A DNA stretch of 64,000 nucleotides from an uncultured Acetatifactor sp. (GTDB lineage Bacteria; Bacillota; Clostridia; Lachnospirales; Lachnospiraceae): positions 62,001-126,000 of the forward strand of contig CAJUIA010000001.1 in assembly GCA_910586485.1 (NCBI GenBank), read 5' to 3'. Below, one piece after another: positions 26,406 to 34,893 of the stretch. The notes under the pieces were generated by a model, which did not search any database, had not been told where the DNA came from, and saw only the letters and a program-made list of their open reading frames with translations. The position numbers were made by a program, and so were the translations under genes. Within the stretch, counting starts at the first letter, position 1. Every line of letters starts with the position of its first letter.

Positions 26406-26710
26406 TAGGTAACCTCCTGTTTTAAGATTTACGGATTTTCAGCTGTCTCTATCCTTTAGTTTAACGCAAAAATGTTTAAATTGCTATGTTTTCTTTTCCG
26501 CATGGCGGAAGGTTCCAGGTTTTCTGCCCTTTGTGAGCAGGCTCCCACGGGCAGCCAACTCTTATCTTTCTGCATGGCGGAACTGTTACAGGAAAATTAA
26601 GATTTCTTAAGTTGTAAGAAGGTGTGTTTCAGGGTATGATAGAAACAGCACAACGTAGAATAAGCGGCGTGACCCGATCAGCATAGATTTAGTGAAAGAT
26701 GTGATTATTC
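26406..26710. other. Divergent intergenic region with paired hairpins
   Basis: This 305-bp gap between the leftward DUF6062 gene and the rightward MBOAT gene holds two copies of a 15-base hairpin, TTCCGCATGGCGGAA (26496-26510) and TTCTGCATGGCGGAA (26568-26582). Between them is a nested hairpin (CTGCCC 26524-26529 with GGGCAG 26549-26554 around GAGC/GCTC). A promoter for the rightward gene follows. Since both genes point away, these are not simple terminators. No ORF in this gap looks real. Confidence 0.6.
26612..26640 (+). promoter_or_regulatory. Sigma-A promoter for the second MBOAT operon
   Basis: TTGTAA (26612-26617) and TATGAT (26635-26640) are separated by exactly 17 bases, giving a leader of about 65 bases before the TTG start at 26711. 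Confidence 0.7.
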
Positions 26711-28105
26711 TTGATATTCAGCAGCATAGAATTTTTGCTTCTGTTTCTGCCGGCTTTTTTGATTTTCTATCGGTTATCCCCCGACAGAATGAAAAATGTG
26801 GTGCTTCTTGCAGGAAGCCTTATTTTTTACGCCATTGGGGAGTTAAAATACCTGGTGCTGCTCATGGTGTCCGTGTTGTTTAATTACGTTGCCGGACTGC
26901 ATCTGGAGCAGATGCCGAGACAAAAAGGGAAGCAAAATAAACAAAAGAAAAGTAAATATGACAGGAAACGTAAACGAATTTTTATAGCAGCCATTGTGAC
27001 AAACGTAGGTCTTCTTGCAGTGTGTAAGGCAGTGCTTGACGAGGACGCGCTTCCGTTAGGCGTCAGTTTTTATACCTTTCAGGTGCTTTCTTATCTGATC
27101 GACGTATACCGGGGGGAGCAGAAAAGGGAAAAGTCCTTTGTCCGTTTTGCCACATATATAACCATGTTTCCCAAGCTGGTGTCCGGACCCATTACCGGCT
27201 ACGGAGAGGTACGGGAAAGTCTGCATGAGCGAAAATTTGACGTGGATAAGCTTCAGCAGGGATTGAAGCTGTTTACAATGGGGCTGGCGGCAAAGGTTCT
27301 TTTGGCGGACCGGATTGGACTTTTGTGGCGGGAGGTGCAGGTGACCGGCTTTGAAAGTATATCCACGCCGCTTGCCTGGCTTGCGGCGGCTGCCTACTCC
27401 ATGAAGATCTATTTTGACTTTTACGGCTATTCTCTTATGGCCAGGGGGCTTGGCAGAATGCTGGGGTTTGAACTGCCGGAGAATTTCCGAACACCTTATA
27501 TGGCACGATCTGTGAGGGACTTTTACCGCAGGTGGCACATTACGCTGGGCAGCTGGTTTTGCAGATATGTCTACATTCCTCTGGGGGGCAGCAGAAAAGG
27601 AGAGCTGAGGACGGTTTTAAATCTTATGGCTGTTTGGGCCCTGACGGCGGTATGGCATGGCAGCACGGCTAATTTTTTGCTGTGGGGGGTGCTGCTGTGG
27701 CTGCTGATTGTGTTTGAGCGGCAGCTGGAAGCGCTGGGGGCGGACCGGCTGATCAAGAAGGGGCCCTTCAGGCTGATTCCCCATTTGTATTTGTGGGTGG
27801 TCATTCCCGTAACCTGGGTATGCTTTGCCGTGACGGATCTGTCTCAGCTTCATGCCTATCTGGGGAGAATGTTCGGGGTGACGGAAGGAATCCGGGTCAG
27901 CGCCAGGGACTGGATCAAGGCGCTGGAGACATACTGGTATCTGTTTGCTGCAGGCGCTCTTGCTTGTACGCCGTTTCTGCGCAAGCTGTTTTACAGATGG
28001 AAGGACAGCTTTGTGGGCGCGGTGATTCTGGCAGGACTTTTCTGGCTGTGCGTCTGGAGGCTTCAGGTGGAAGGGAATAATCCCTTTATGTATTTCAGGT
28101 TTTAG
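26711..28105 (+). CDS. MBOAT family O-acyltransferase, second copy
   Basis: A 464-aa polytopic membrane acyltransferase, paralogous to the 2027-3511 gene. The N terminus MIFSSIEFLLLFLP matches the family only if TTG 26711 is the start; no in-frame ATG precedes it. Signatures are SFYTFQVLSYLIDVYRG, MFPKLVSGPI, FYRRWHITLGSWF and TAVWHGSTANF with the expected catalytic His316. A Lys/Gln-rich cytoplasmic loop (KGKQNKQKKSKYDRKRKR) near residues 75-95 is specific to this copy. It is followed after 2 bp by a gene for an SGNH protein, so this is a second surface acylation module with an unknown polymer target. Confidence 0.92.
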   Translation: MIFSSIEFLLLFLPAFLIFYRLSPDRMKNVVLLAGSLIFYAIGELKYLVLLMVSVLFNYVAGLHLEQMPRQKGKQNKQKKSKYDRKRKRIFIAAIVTNVGLLAVCKAVLDEDALPLGVSFYTFQVLSYLIDVYRGEQKREKSFVRFATYITMFPKLVSGPITGYGEVRESLHERKFDVDKLQQGLKLFTMGLAAKVLLADRIGLLWREVQVTGFESISTPLAWLAAAAYSMKIYFDFYGYSLMARGLGRMLGFELPENFRTPYMARSVRDFYRRWHITLGSWFCRYVYIPLGGSRKGELRTVLNLMAVWALTAVWHGSTANFLLWGVLLWLLIVFERQLEALGADRLIKKGPFRLIPHLYLWVVIPVTWVCFAVTDLSQLHAYLGRMFGVTEGIRVSARDWIKALETYWYLFAAGALACTPFLRKLFYRWKDSFVGAVILAGLFWLCVWRLQVEGNNPFMYFRF

Positions 28106-28107
28106 GA

Positions 28108-29112
28108 GTGACGTTAGATAAAGTGGAGCGGTTAAAAAAGGGCTATTATTTGATATTGATGACGGTGATGGGAATCGTCTATTTGAGTGCCGTGGATAAA
28201 TGGCAGATTTATGTCCGGGCTATGGAGCAGGTGAAGAATTTTTGCACGGGAGGCGGGGAAGGTGCTGACCAGGGGGCGCAGAATCCGGGTGGAGAAGGGT
28301 CCGGCCAGAATACACAGAATCCGGGCGGGGAAGGAACTGGCCAGGAGGCCCAGAATCCGGGCGGAGAAGGAGCTGGCCAGGAGGCCCAGAAACCGGGCGG
28401 AGAAGGAGCTGACCAGGAGGCCCAGAGTCCGGACGGGAGTGAAGCGGGGCCGGAGAATGACCTGACAGAACAGCCGCCGGAGGATGTGCCTGTGGAGCCG
28501 GTCTTTGGGGCGGTGGAGGACGATTACTTTTCCGATGCTGTGTTTATCGGAGATTCCAGAACGGTAGGTATGTATGAGTACGGCGGGCTGGAGGAAACGG
28601 CGGCCTTTTATGCTTCTACTGGTCTTACCATCTATAAGATATTTGATTCGGCCATTGTGGAGGTGCCCGGCCAGAAAAAGAAAATTACCATTGAGGAAGC
28701 ACTGCAGGAAAATTCTTTTGCCAAAATTTATTTAATGATCGGTATCAACGAGATGGGAACGGGCACCGTGGAGACCTTTATCGACAAATATAGGGAGGTG
28801 GTGGAGCATCTTAAGGAGCTGCAGCCGGAAGCAATTATTTACATTCAGGGCATTATCAAGGTGACCACAGAAAGGTCCAATCAGGGAGATTACATCAATA
28901 ATGAGGGGATCGAGGCACGTAATCAGGAGCTGGAGAAGCTGGCGGATAACGGGAAAATTTTTTATCTGGACGTGAATCCGCTGGTCTGTGACGAAACGGG
29001 GGGACTGATTGAGTCCTATACCTTTGACGGCGTTCATTTGAAGGCCAAGTATATTCAAATCTGGAAAGATTTCCTGAAGGAGAATGCCGTTTTGATAAGT
29101 TCGCTGCCGTAA
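28108..29112 (+). CDS. SGNH/GDSL-like membrane-anchored protein with repeat linker
   Basis: A 334-aa protein. A short cytoplasmic start leads into one membrane segment (about residues 12-28, YYLILMTVMGIVYLSAV). An extracellular linker with five 12-residue repeats (GGEGxxQxxQNP, residues 49-108) follows, then an SGNH domain with the nucleophile motif FIGDSRTVG (Ser150), the Asn-containing block GINEMG, and the catalytic pair DGVHLK (Asp307, His310). All SGNH blocks are present. It is coupled to the MBOAT gene (stop 2 bp before GTG 28108). GTG is the likely start, but its SD is very close, and GTG 28123 is possible. Probable role: acyl transfer to a cell-surface polymer. Confidence 0.82.
   Translation: MTLDKVERLKKGYYLILMTVMGIVYLSAVDKWQIYVRAMEQVKNFCTGGGEGADQGAQNPGGEGSGQNTQNPGGEGTGQEAQNPGGEGAGQEAQKPGGEGADQEAQSPDGSEAGPENDLTEQPPEDVPVEPVFGAVEDDYFSDAVFIGDSRTVGMYEYGGLEETAAFYASTGLTIYKIFDSAIVEVPGQKKKITIEEALQENSFAKIYLMIGINEMGTGTVETFIDKYREVVEHLKELQPEAIIYIQGIIKVTTERSNQGDYINNEGIEARNQELEKLADNGKIFYLDVNPLVCDETGGLIESYTFDGVHLKAKYIQIWKDFLKENAVLISSLP
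28252..28431 (+). repeat. Five 36-bp coding repeats
   Basis: Five tandem 36-bp units at 28252, 28288, 28324, 28360 and 28396 each encode GGEG-x-x-Q-x-x-Q-x-P. They form a flexible linker between the membrane helix and the SGNH domain. Copy number could vary without frameshift. Confidence 0.92.
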
Positions 29113-29134
29113 CCGGCAAAAATTTATAAATTAA

Positions 29135-29217
29135 AAAATCAGCCCTGAAACAGGCTTTGTACCGCGCTTTGTGGAAGACACTTATGCGTGGTGCGGGACT
29201 GCTTCAGGGCTGATTTT
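29135..29217 (+). terminator. Long-stem terminator or structured RNA
   Basis: AAAATCAGCCCTGAA (29135-29149) and TTCAGGGCTGATTTT (29203-29217) are a perfect 15-bp inverted repeat with 53 bases between them. The interior can itself pair (CCGCGC at 29162-29167 with GTGCGG at 29191-29196). The stem ends in TTTT, so it can terminate the MBOAT/SGNH transcript. The long structured loop is unusual for a simple terminator. Confidence 0.65.
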
Positions 29218-29254
29218 CCTGTGAGATGCTGGAAGTTTGGATATGTGCTAGTAC

Positions 29255-29283
29255 TTGACAACGCGAGCACTGAGTGGGATAAT
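29255..29283 (+). promoter_or_regulatory. Consensus sigma-A promoter
   Basis: A perfect TTGACA (29255-29260), a 17-base spacer and GATAAT (29278-29283). It drives the small secreted protein gene at 29384 with a leader of about 95 bases. The leader contains a possible 22-codon ORF (29298-29366) without a clear RBS. Confidence 0.85.
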
Positions 29284-29383
29284 TTTATAAGAGAACAATG
29301 GCAAGAAGATGTCGCAAAAAGGAGACATACGACGAAGTTAAAAACACAGGGGATTTCACTAATTAATTAGAGAGGAATGATAA

Positions 29384-29707
29384 ATGAAGAGGAAACTGGC
29401 ATTATTTATGGCTGTTGTATGTTTGGTGTTCTGGGGTGGAAGCATGACCACCTTTGCAGCGGGTGGAGAGAATATTAACTTCTGTTCAAATTGTGGTGCT
29501 GCATTAAGATACAGCAGAGAGCATTTGGGTCAATGGACTTTCAGTCGTGTCTTTAAGGATGCAGGTGGTAATTCAATTACATGTTATGAATATCACAGCA
29601 TTGATCGGAATGTAAAGGATTGTCCTAACGGACATGGCGTTTTCTGGGCAGATAAGGAAGAAGAAACTGTATATCATACAGTGGCGCAATGTCCATTTAA
29701 CAAGTAG
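29384..29707 (+). CDS. Small secreted Cys-rich protein
   Basis: A 107-aa protein with a typical Sec signal peptide (MKRKLALFMAVVCLVFWGG, cleavage likely after TTFAA near residue 26). The mature part of about 80 residues contains CSNCG and CPNGHGVFW plus two more Cys (ITCYEY and AQCPF), a zinc-ribbon-like or disulfide pattern. No family is recognised. Base composition is more AT-rich than its neighbours, suggesting acquisition. The RBS is GAGAGGAA. It has its own consensus promoter and is followed by 117 bases before the lipoprotein gene. Confidence 0.78.
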   Translation: MKRKLALFMAVVCLVFWGGSMTTFAAGGENINFCSNCGAALRYSREHLGQWTFSRVFKDAGGNSITCYEYHSIDRNVKDCPNGHGVFWADKEEETVYHTVAQCPFNK

Positions 29708-29824
29708 TAAGTAGTGCTTGAAATCTCCTGTATTTATATAAATCAGCAATAAAGCAGAATCAGAAAGGAACTTCCACATACTGCACAGGCAGTTTGCTTA
29801 AAATCAGAAAGGAATATAACACCT

Positions 29825-32140
29825 ATGCGGACGCATCATTGGCTGGGGATTCTATATTTATGTTTATCAGGTCTGCTTTGTCTGGGAGGCTGCGGAAAAG
29901 AGAAGGTTCCAAATATCGGGATGGCGGGGAAAGAGGAAACACCTGCCGATGAGGGCTGGAAAGTAATTGGCCTTCCCGTTTCGGATACGGTGAGGGAAGA
30001 AACGGCCTTGTGGGCAGCCAGGTATGACAAATGGTCGCATGAGGCCATCCACTATGATCCGTCTACGGAAAAGGAACCAAGTGAAAGAAATGCCATCGTC
30101 CTGGGAGAGCAGATTTACAGGTGCTGTTACGTTTCTCCGCAGGAAGGGTATGAGGGAAGAGGCAGGGATATTCTGGAGATTTATGATGTCTTGTCTGGGG
30201 AAACCTCCGTTACAGAGCTGGACGGGGAGCTGCTGGGAGCCGGCGACGGCTTCATAGCCAGCATGTATGTGGCGGAGCCGGGTAAATATGTATTTCGTAT
30301 TTTGGATGAGCAGGTCAACAAAATCGTTTATTCCGACCTGGGAGAACAGACGCAGGTCATGAACATTCTGCCGGTCTGTCAGGAGAAGGGCATAGCGGAT
30401 CAGCTGTGCAATGAATGTATATGCGATTCGGAAGGAAATATTTATATCCGCGACAGCAGGTGGCAGGAGCTGTATATTTTTGGCAGGGACGGCGGTCTGC
30501 TGATGGAGCATCAGGGCGAAAAGGGCGACAATATCAGGGCTCCCTTTACCATGCCATCGGGAGAACTGATTTTTCCCATCTATAATAGTGAGGAAAAGGT
30601 CTGCCGGCTGGTCTGGCTTGACACGGAGCAAAAGAAGGAACATATCGTCAGCAGCTTTGAGAGCTATCCGATTGAATCGGTGTATGGCGTTCAGGGCAGC
30701 GACATTTATTATGAGGCCTGGGAAGGAATTGTCAAATGGGATCTTTCTACCGGAGACAGGACGCTGGTATACCATTTTGATCAGGACTGTATCTCAAGGA
30801 TGTATCGCACCAAGTTGGTGTTTCGGGAAGGTCAGCCGCCCGTTTTAAGAATGTATGGGACAGTCAACATGGAAACGGAGGATTGGCTGGTGGCATTGTC
30901 CGCAAAGGAGCCGGAGCCCGGAGAAGTGATACGGATTGCCGGTCTGGTGCAGACGGGGGTGACAATGTTTGACGGAAAGAGCGCTGCCGGCGCAATGTCC
31001 CGTAAATACAGGAACACCAGCTTTGTATATGAATCCTATGAAAATGCGGATCAGATAAACTATCAGTCGGCATTTGACAGTTCCTATCTGGAGGATTATC
31101 GGACCAGAATATTTGCGGAGCTGGCGGCCGGCGGCGGCCCGGACATTATGCTGGTATCCTTGCAGGATATGAGGCTGTTGCAGGAACAGGGGTATCTGCT
31201 GGACTTAAGGAGCGTGCTTTCGGAAGAGTCCTTAAACAGGATACTGCCCAATGTGCTTGAAATGGGAACGGTGGATAATACTCTGGTGGGGCTGGCTCCG
31301 GCAGTGCAGGTAACTACGGCAATTACCATGAAAAGCATATGGGATCAGGGTACCTGGACACTGGAGGATGTGCTTGATCTGATGGATACGGGAGAGTTTA
31401 CCGGGGTCATGTGTCAGGGAACGTCACGCTTTGCGCCGCAGGCGGTGATAAAGCTGCTGACCGGCTTTGGACTGATGGATTCTTCTTTGGTTGACTGGGA
31501 AACGGGGAAAAGTTATTTTGACAGTGATCATTTTATCAGGCTGCTGCATGTGGTTAAAGCCTGCAGTGATATTCCCTGGAATCAGGAAACCTGGCTGGGG
31601 ACAGGCGGATGTCCGATGCAGCTGGGTGGTTTGGGGATAAGCAGTATTAATGAATTTTATGATCAGTATGGAGAGGATTACTGTGTGGTGGGGGTCCCAA
31701 GCATCGCGGGAAACGGAAATTATATCAGCTGCGGCGGGGTGCTGGCAGTGAATCGGAAGTTGTCCGATCCGGAGGCGGCAGCGGCTTTTTTTGAGTATTT
31801 GCTGGGGGAAGAAATTCAGGATTCTAAGCGGATGATTTCTGAGAAATCTATCCTGAAAGTATCCCCGGAGGATATAGAATACAGGGAAGAGGGCGGTGAA
31901 AGAAAAGCCTACTGGAAGGATCATGAGCTGAGGATAAAGGAAGATGGCACCACTACCTTTGACGATTACGCAGCGTTTTTGGATAGCTGTGTTCCTTTTC
32001 CAGTCATTGAGGGAGAGGATTTTATAAAATCCATTGTTTGGGAGGAAGCGGAGGCTTACATAAACAGTGATAAAAGTGCGGAAGAGGTCGCCGGAATCAT
32101 TCACAGCCGCGTTCAGCTGTATCTGGATGAGAACCGTTGA
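29825..32140 (+). CDS. Beta-propeller/solute-binding lipoprotein
   Basis: A 771-aa lipoprotein. Its signal peptide ends in the lipobox LGGC with Cys23. Residues about 50-370 read as a WD/PQQ-like propeller (NECICDSEGNIYIRDSRWQELYIFGRDG, split across blades). The C-terminal 400 residues resemble a family 1 extracellular solute-binding protein (FAELAAGGGPDIMLV, GYLLDL, a Trp-rich ligand region, and PSIAGNGNYISCGGVLAVNRKL). No permease genes are adjacent, so it may act as a sensor or orphan binding protein. A second, 5'-truncated member lies at 53349-54938. The RBS is AGAAAGGAATAT. Confidence 0.85.
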   Translation: MRTHHWLGILYLCLSGLLCLGGCGKEKVPNIGMAGKEETPADEGWKVIGLPVSDTVREETALWAARYDKWSHEAIHYDPSTEKEPSERNAIVLGEQIYRCCYVSPQEGYEGRGRDILEIYDVLSGETSVTELDGELLGAGDGFIASMYVAEPGKYVFRILDEQVNKIVYSDLGEQTQVMNILPVCQEKGIADQLCNECICDSEGNIYIRDSRWQELYIFGRDGGLLMEHQGEKGDNIRAPFTMPSGELIFPIYNSEEKVCRLVWLDTEQKKEHIVSSFESYPIESVYGVQGSDIYYEAWEGIVKWDLSTGDRTLVYHFDQDCISRMYRTKLVFREGQPPVLRMYGTVNMETEDWLVALSAKEPEPGEVIRIAGLVQTGVTMFDGKSAAGAMSRKYRNTSFVYESYENADQINYQSAFDSSYLEDYRTRIFAELAAGGGPDIMLVSLQDMRLLQEQGYLLDLRSVLSEESLNRILPNVLEMGTVDNTLVGLAPAVQVTTAITMKSIWDQGTWTLEDVLDLMDTGEFTGVMCQGTSRFAPQAVIKLLTGFGLMDSSLVDWETGKSYFDSDHFIRLLHVVKACSDIPWNQETWLGTGGCPMQLGGLGISSINEFYDQYGEDYCVVGVPSIAGNGNYISCGGVLAVNRKLSDPEAAAAFFEYLLGEEIQDSKRMISEKSILKVSPEDIEYREEGGERKAYWKDHELRIKEDGTTTFDDYAAFLDSCVPFPVIEGEDFIKSIVWEEAEAYINSDKSAEEVAGIIHSRVQLYLDENR

Positions 32141-32162
32141 CAGATACCCAAAAAGATTTTTC

Positions 32163-32191
32163 TTGACGCATTCCGGGTGAGAGTTTATCAT
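32163..32191 (+). promoter_or_regulatory. Sigma-A promoter for the uracil permease
   Basis: TTGACG (32163-32168) and TATCAT (32186-32191) with a 17-base spacer. The predicted transcript would begin just before the hairpin at 32205. Confidence 0.7.
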
Positions 32192-32204
32192 AGAAAAGAA
32201 AGTG

Positions 32205-32232
32205 CAATGAGGCCGTTTCCGCGGCCTCATTG
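32205..32232 (+). other. Hairpin at the 5' end of the permease leader
   Basis: CAATGAGGCC (32205-32214) and GGCCTCATTG (32223-32232) form a perfect 10-bp stem with an 8-base loop. There is no T tract downstream on this strand. Its place at the start of the transcript suggests 5'-end protection or a regulatory role; it could instead end the upstream lipoprotein transcript. Confidence 0.5.
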
Positions 32233-32307
32233 TGCGAGAAAAAATAATCCGCAGGTCGGCTTTTCGAGAGGGGAGAGATCGGGAGGAAATTACAGGAGGA
32301 TGAGTTC

Positions 32308-33684
32308 ATGAGCAAGAAAAATTCGGCTCTCGGTGAGAGCGGCATCTATGATGCCAGGGTCCTTGGAGCGCCCAAGGTTGCTGTGCTGGGACTGCAGCAC
32401 ATGTTTGCAATGTTTGGCTCCACAATACTGGTTCCTGTTCTGACAGGGCTGGACGTTTCCGCCACCCTGTTTTTTGCGGGGATCGGCACACTGTTGTTTC
32501 ATTTTCTGACAAAGAGAAACGTACCTGCATTTTTGGGTTCCTCCTTTGCGTTTTTGGCCGGCTATCACGCCATTGCCGGAAATCCTATGGAGGGCACGCT
32601 TCAGAAGAATCTGCTTCCCTATGCCTGCTTTGGAGTGGCGTGTGCAGGATTGCTGTATCTTTTACTGGCTCTTTTGATCAAGCTGTTCGGTACGAAGAGG
32701 GTCATGAAATTTTTCCCGCCTGTGGTCACAGGGCCTATTATCATCGCCATCGGCTTAACGCTTTCCCAGACTGCCATTGACAGCTGTTCCTCCGACTGGC
32801 TGATTGCGCTTGTGGCCATTGTGCTGATCATTGTCTGTAATATCTGGGGCAGGGGGATGCTTAAGATTGTGCCCATTATCGTGGGTGTGATCGGTTCTTA
32901 TCTGCTGGCGGTGATTTTGCAGAGGGTGGATTTTTCCAGTGTGGCCAATGCTGCCTGGATTGGTTTTCCCATTCACTGGAAGGAAACGGTGTTCTGGGCC
33001 TTTGGGGACGGAAATCTTTCCATGCTGCTTACGAGTGTAATCACCATTATGCCCATCGCTCTGGCTACCATTGTGGAGCATGTGGGGGATATTTCTGCAA
33101 TTTCCTCCACCGTGGGGAAAAACTATATCAAGGATCCCGGACTGCACAGGACTTTGCTGGGTGACGGTCTTGCTACCATTGCGGCGTCTTTATTCGGTGC
33201 GCCTGCAAATACTACCTACGGTGAGAATACGGGAGTGCTCTCCCTGACGAAGGTGTTTGACCCCATGGTGATCCGGCTGGCGGCCTGCTTTGCCATTCTG
33301 TTTTCCTTCTGCCCCAAGTTTGCCGCTGTGATCGGCTGTATGCCCTCCGCAACGGTGGGAGGGGTGTCCCTGGTGCTTTATGGTATGATTTCTGCGGTTG
33401 GTGTGCGCAATGTGGTGGAGTCCCGCTGTGATTTCTCCAAGAGCCGCAATGTCATTATCGCCGCACTGATCTTGGTGCTTTCCATCGGTATTAAGTACAG
33501 CGCGGCAGGAGCCATTGCCTTTACGGTGGGATCTGCCACCATCAGTCTTTCCGGTCTTGCAGTGGGAGCGCTGGTGGGCATTATCCTGAATGCGGTGCTG
33601 CCAGGTAAAGACTATGTGTTCAGCGAAGAAGAGCCCAGGGATACAGGGGTGAATTTTGCGGTCATGAACAAGGAGAAGGATTGA
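32308..33684 (+). CDS. uraA: Uracil-xanthine permease (NCS2 family)
   Basis: A 458-aa nucleobase:cation symporter with about 14 membrane segments. Recognisable family blocks are GLQHMFAMFGSTILVPVLTGLD near the start, LTKRNVPAFLGSSFAFLAG, the conserved EHVGDISAISS, and GDGLATIAASLFGAPANTTYGENTGV. These point to a uracil transporter (UraA/PyrP) more than a xanthine or urate one. The RBS is GGAGGAAATTACAGGAGG. It has its own promoter and a strong terminator, so it is monocistronic. No PyrR-type leader motif is visible. Confidence 0.9.
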   Translation: MSKKNSALGESGIYDARVLGAPKVAVLGLQHMFAMFGSTILVPVLTGLDVSATLFFAGIGTLLFHFLTKRNVPAFLGSSFAFLAGYHAIAGNPMEGTLQKNLLPYACFGVACAGLLYLLLALLIKLFGTKRVMKFFPPVVTGPIIIAIGLTLSQTAIDSCSSDWLIALVAIVLIIVCNIWGRGMLKIVPIIVGVIGSYLLAVILQRVDFSSVANAAWIGFPIHWKETVFWAFGDGNLSMLLTSVITIMPIALATIVEHVGDISAISSTVGKNYIKDPGLHRTLLGDGLATIAASLFGAPANTTYGENTGVLSLTKVFDPMVIRLAACFAILFSFCPKFAAVIGCMPSATVGGVSLVLYGMISAVGVRNVVESRCDFSKSRNVIIAALILVLSIGIKYSAAGAIAFTVGSATISLSGLAVGALVGIILNAVLPGKDYVFSEEEPRDTGVNFAVMNKEKD

Positions 33685-33724
33685 CAGGGGGCACTGATTC
33701 GGCATAAAATAATGGTAACTCAGC

Positions 33725-33757
33725 AAAGGGGAGTGACCCATGGGGCACTCCCCTTTT
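33725..33757 (+). terminator. Intrinsic terminator after the permease gene
   Basis: AAAGGGGAGTG (33725-33735) and CACTCCCCTTT (33746-33756) form a perfect 11-bp stem with a 10-base loop, ending in TTTT. It lies immediately before the RBS of the dipeptidase gene. Confidence 0.85.
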
Positions 33758-33780
33758 GTCAAAGGAGAGGTTTGAATAGA

Positions 33781-34866
33781 ATGAAAATCGTAGATATGCA
33801 CTGCGATACCATCAGCAGGCTGCTGGAGCTGGAAGAGAAGGAAATGCAGGAAGGGCTCCTGGAAAACACCGGGCATCTGGATCTGCGGCGGATGAAGCAG
33901 TCAGGATACCTGCTTCAGAATTTTGCCCTGTTCGTGGAGCTTGTGCAGGGGCGGGATCCCTGGGAGCAGGTCTTAAAGCTATACGAATGCTATGGTTGTG
34001 AGATGGAAAAGAATCAGGATTTGATTGCTCCGGTGCTGCGCTTTGAAGACATTGCCGCCAATGAAGAGGCAGGAAGGATGTCTGCTCTGTTGACGGTGGA
34101 AGAGGGCGCTGTGTGTGAGGGGGAGCTTGAAAAGCTGGAAAAGCTGTATGACATGGGAGTGCGGATGCTTACCCTGACCTGGAATTTTCCCAATGAGCTG
34201 GGGTATCCGAATCGAGTGTCGGCGCTGACGGAAAAGGTGCAGATGCTTCGAAAGCAGTTGAGGGAATACCCTGCGGAAAGTGCGGAGTATCAGGCATTTT
34301 ACGCCCAGGCCTGGCCGGTATTTGACGAGTATCTTCACACGCCGAACGTGACGGAAGGCCTTACGGAGCGGGGGCGGGAGTTTGTGGCAAGGATGGAAGA
34401 GCTGGGGATGATTCCGGACGTGTCCCACTTGTCCGACGGGGGCTTTTATGATGTGCTTGCGGTGACAAGGAAGCCCTTTGCGGCCAGCCATTCCAATGCC
34501 AGAGCCGTCTGCCCCAATGTGCGGAATATGACGGACGACATGATCCGGAAGCTGGCAGAGCGGGGAGGCGTCATGGGCCTTAATTACTGTGCGGATTTTC
34601 TGGAGGAAATGCCGGCAGGAAGGAAGAATCCGGGTACCGTCGCAGCGGTGGTCCGCCATGCAAGGCATATCGTGAACGTGGGTGGAATCGGCGTTCTGGG
34701 TCTGGGCAGCGATTTTGACGGTATCCCCATCCATGAAGAGCTGCCAGGAGCGGAAAGCCTGGGAAGGCTGTGGGATGCCCTGAAGGCGGCCGGTTTTACG
34801 GAAAGAGAGCTGGATCTGGTTTTTTGCGGAAACGTGCTGCGGGTATACCATGACACTTTAAAATAA
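33781..34866 (+). CDS. Membrane dipeptidase family (M19) peptidase
   Basis: A 361-aa zinc dipeptidase of the renal dipeptidase family, expected to cleave dipeptides, including D-amino-acid types, in the cytoplasm. The two-zinc site is visible: DMHCDT near residue 7 (HxD), the bridging Glu in TVEEGAV near residue 108, DVSHLS near 221 and ASHSNAR near 242, then LGSDFDGI near 318. There is no signal peptide. The start is ATG 33781 after AAAGGAGAGG; a longer frame that begins inside the terminator was rejected. A histidine kinase gene follows after 27 bp. Confidence 0.92.
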   Translation: MKIVDMHCDTISRLLELEEKEMQEGLLENTGHLDLRRMKQSGYLLQNFALFVELVQGRDPWEQVLKLYECYGCEMEKNQDLIAPVLRFEDIAANEEAGRMSALLTVEEGAVCEGELEKLEKLYDMGVRMLTLTWNFPNELGYPNRVSALTEKVQMLRKQLREYPAESAEYQAFYAQAWPVFDEYLHTPNVTEGLTERGREFVARMEELGMIPDVSHLSDGGFYDVLAVTRKPFAASHSNARAVCPNVRNMTDDMIRKLAERGGVMGLNYCADFLEEMPAGRKNPGTVAAVVRHARHIVNVGGIGVLGLGSDFDGIPIHEELPGAESLGRLWDALKAAGFTERELDLVFCGNVLRVYHDTLK

Positions 34867-34893
34867 AGATACCGGAAATTTGTGGTGTAAAAA

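Noticed and set aside
29298..29366. 22-codon ORF in the leader of the small secreted protein
   Set aside because: No ribosome-binding site and no recognisable product. It could be a leader peptide but nothing supports it.
33979..34851. Long antisense ORF (290 codons) opposite the dipeptidase gene
   Set aside because: A shadow of a well-supported M19 gene, with no RBS and no recognisable domain. Similar antisense ORFs at 4315-5079, 8484-9269 and 31424-32230 were dropped for the same reason.
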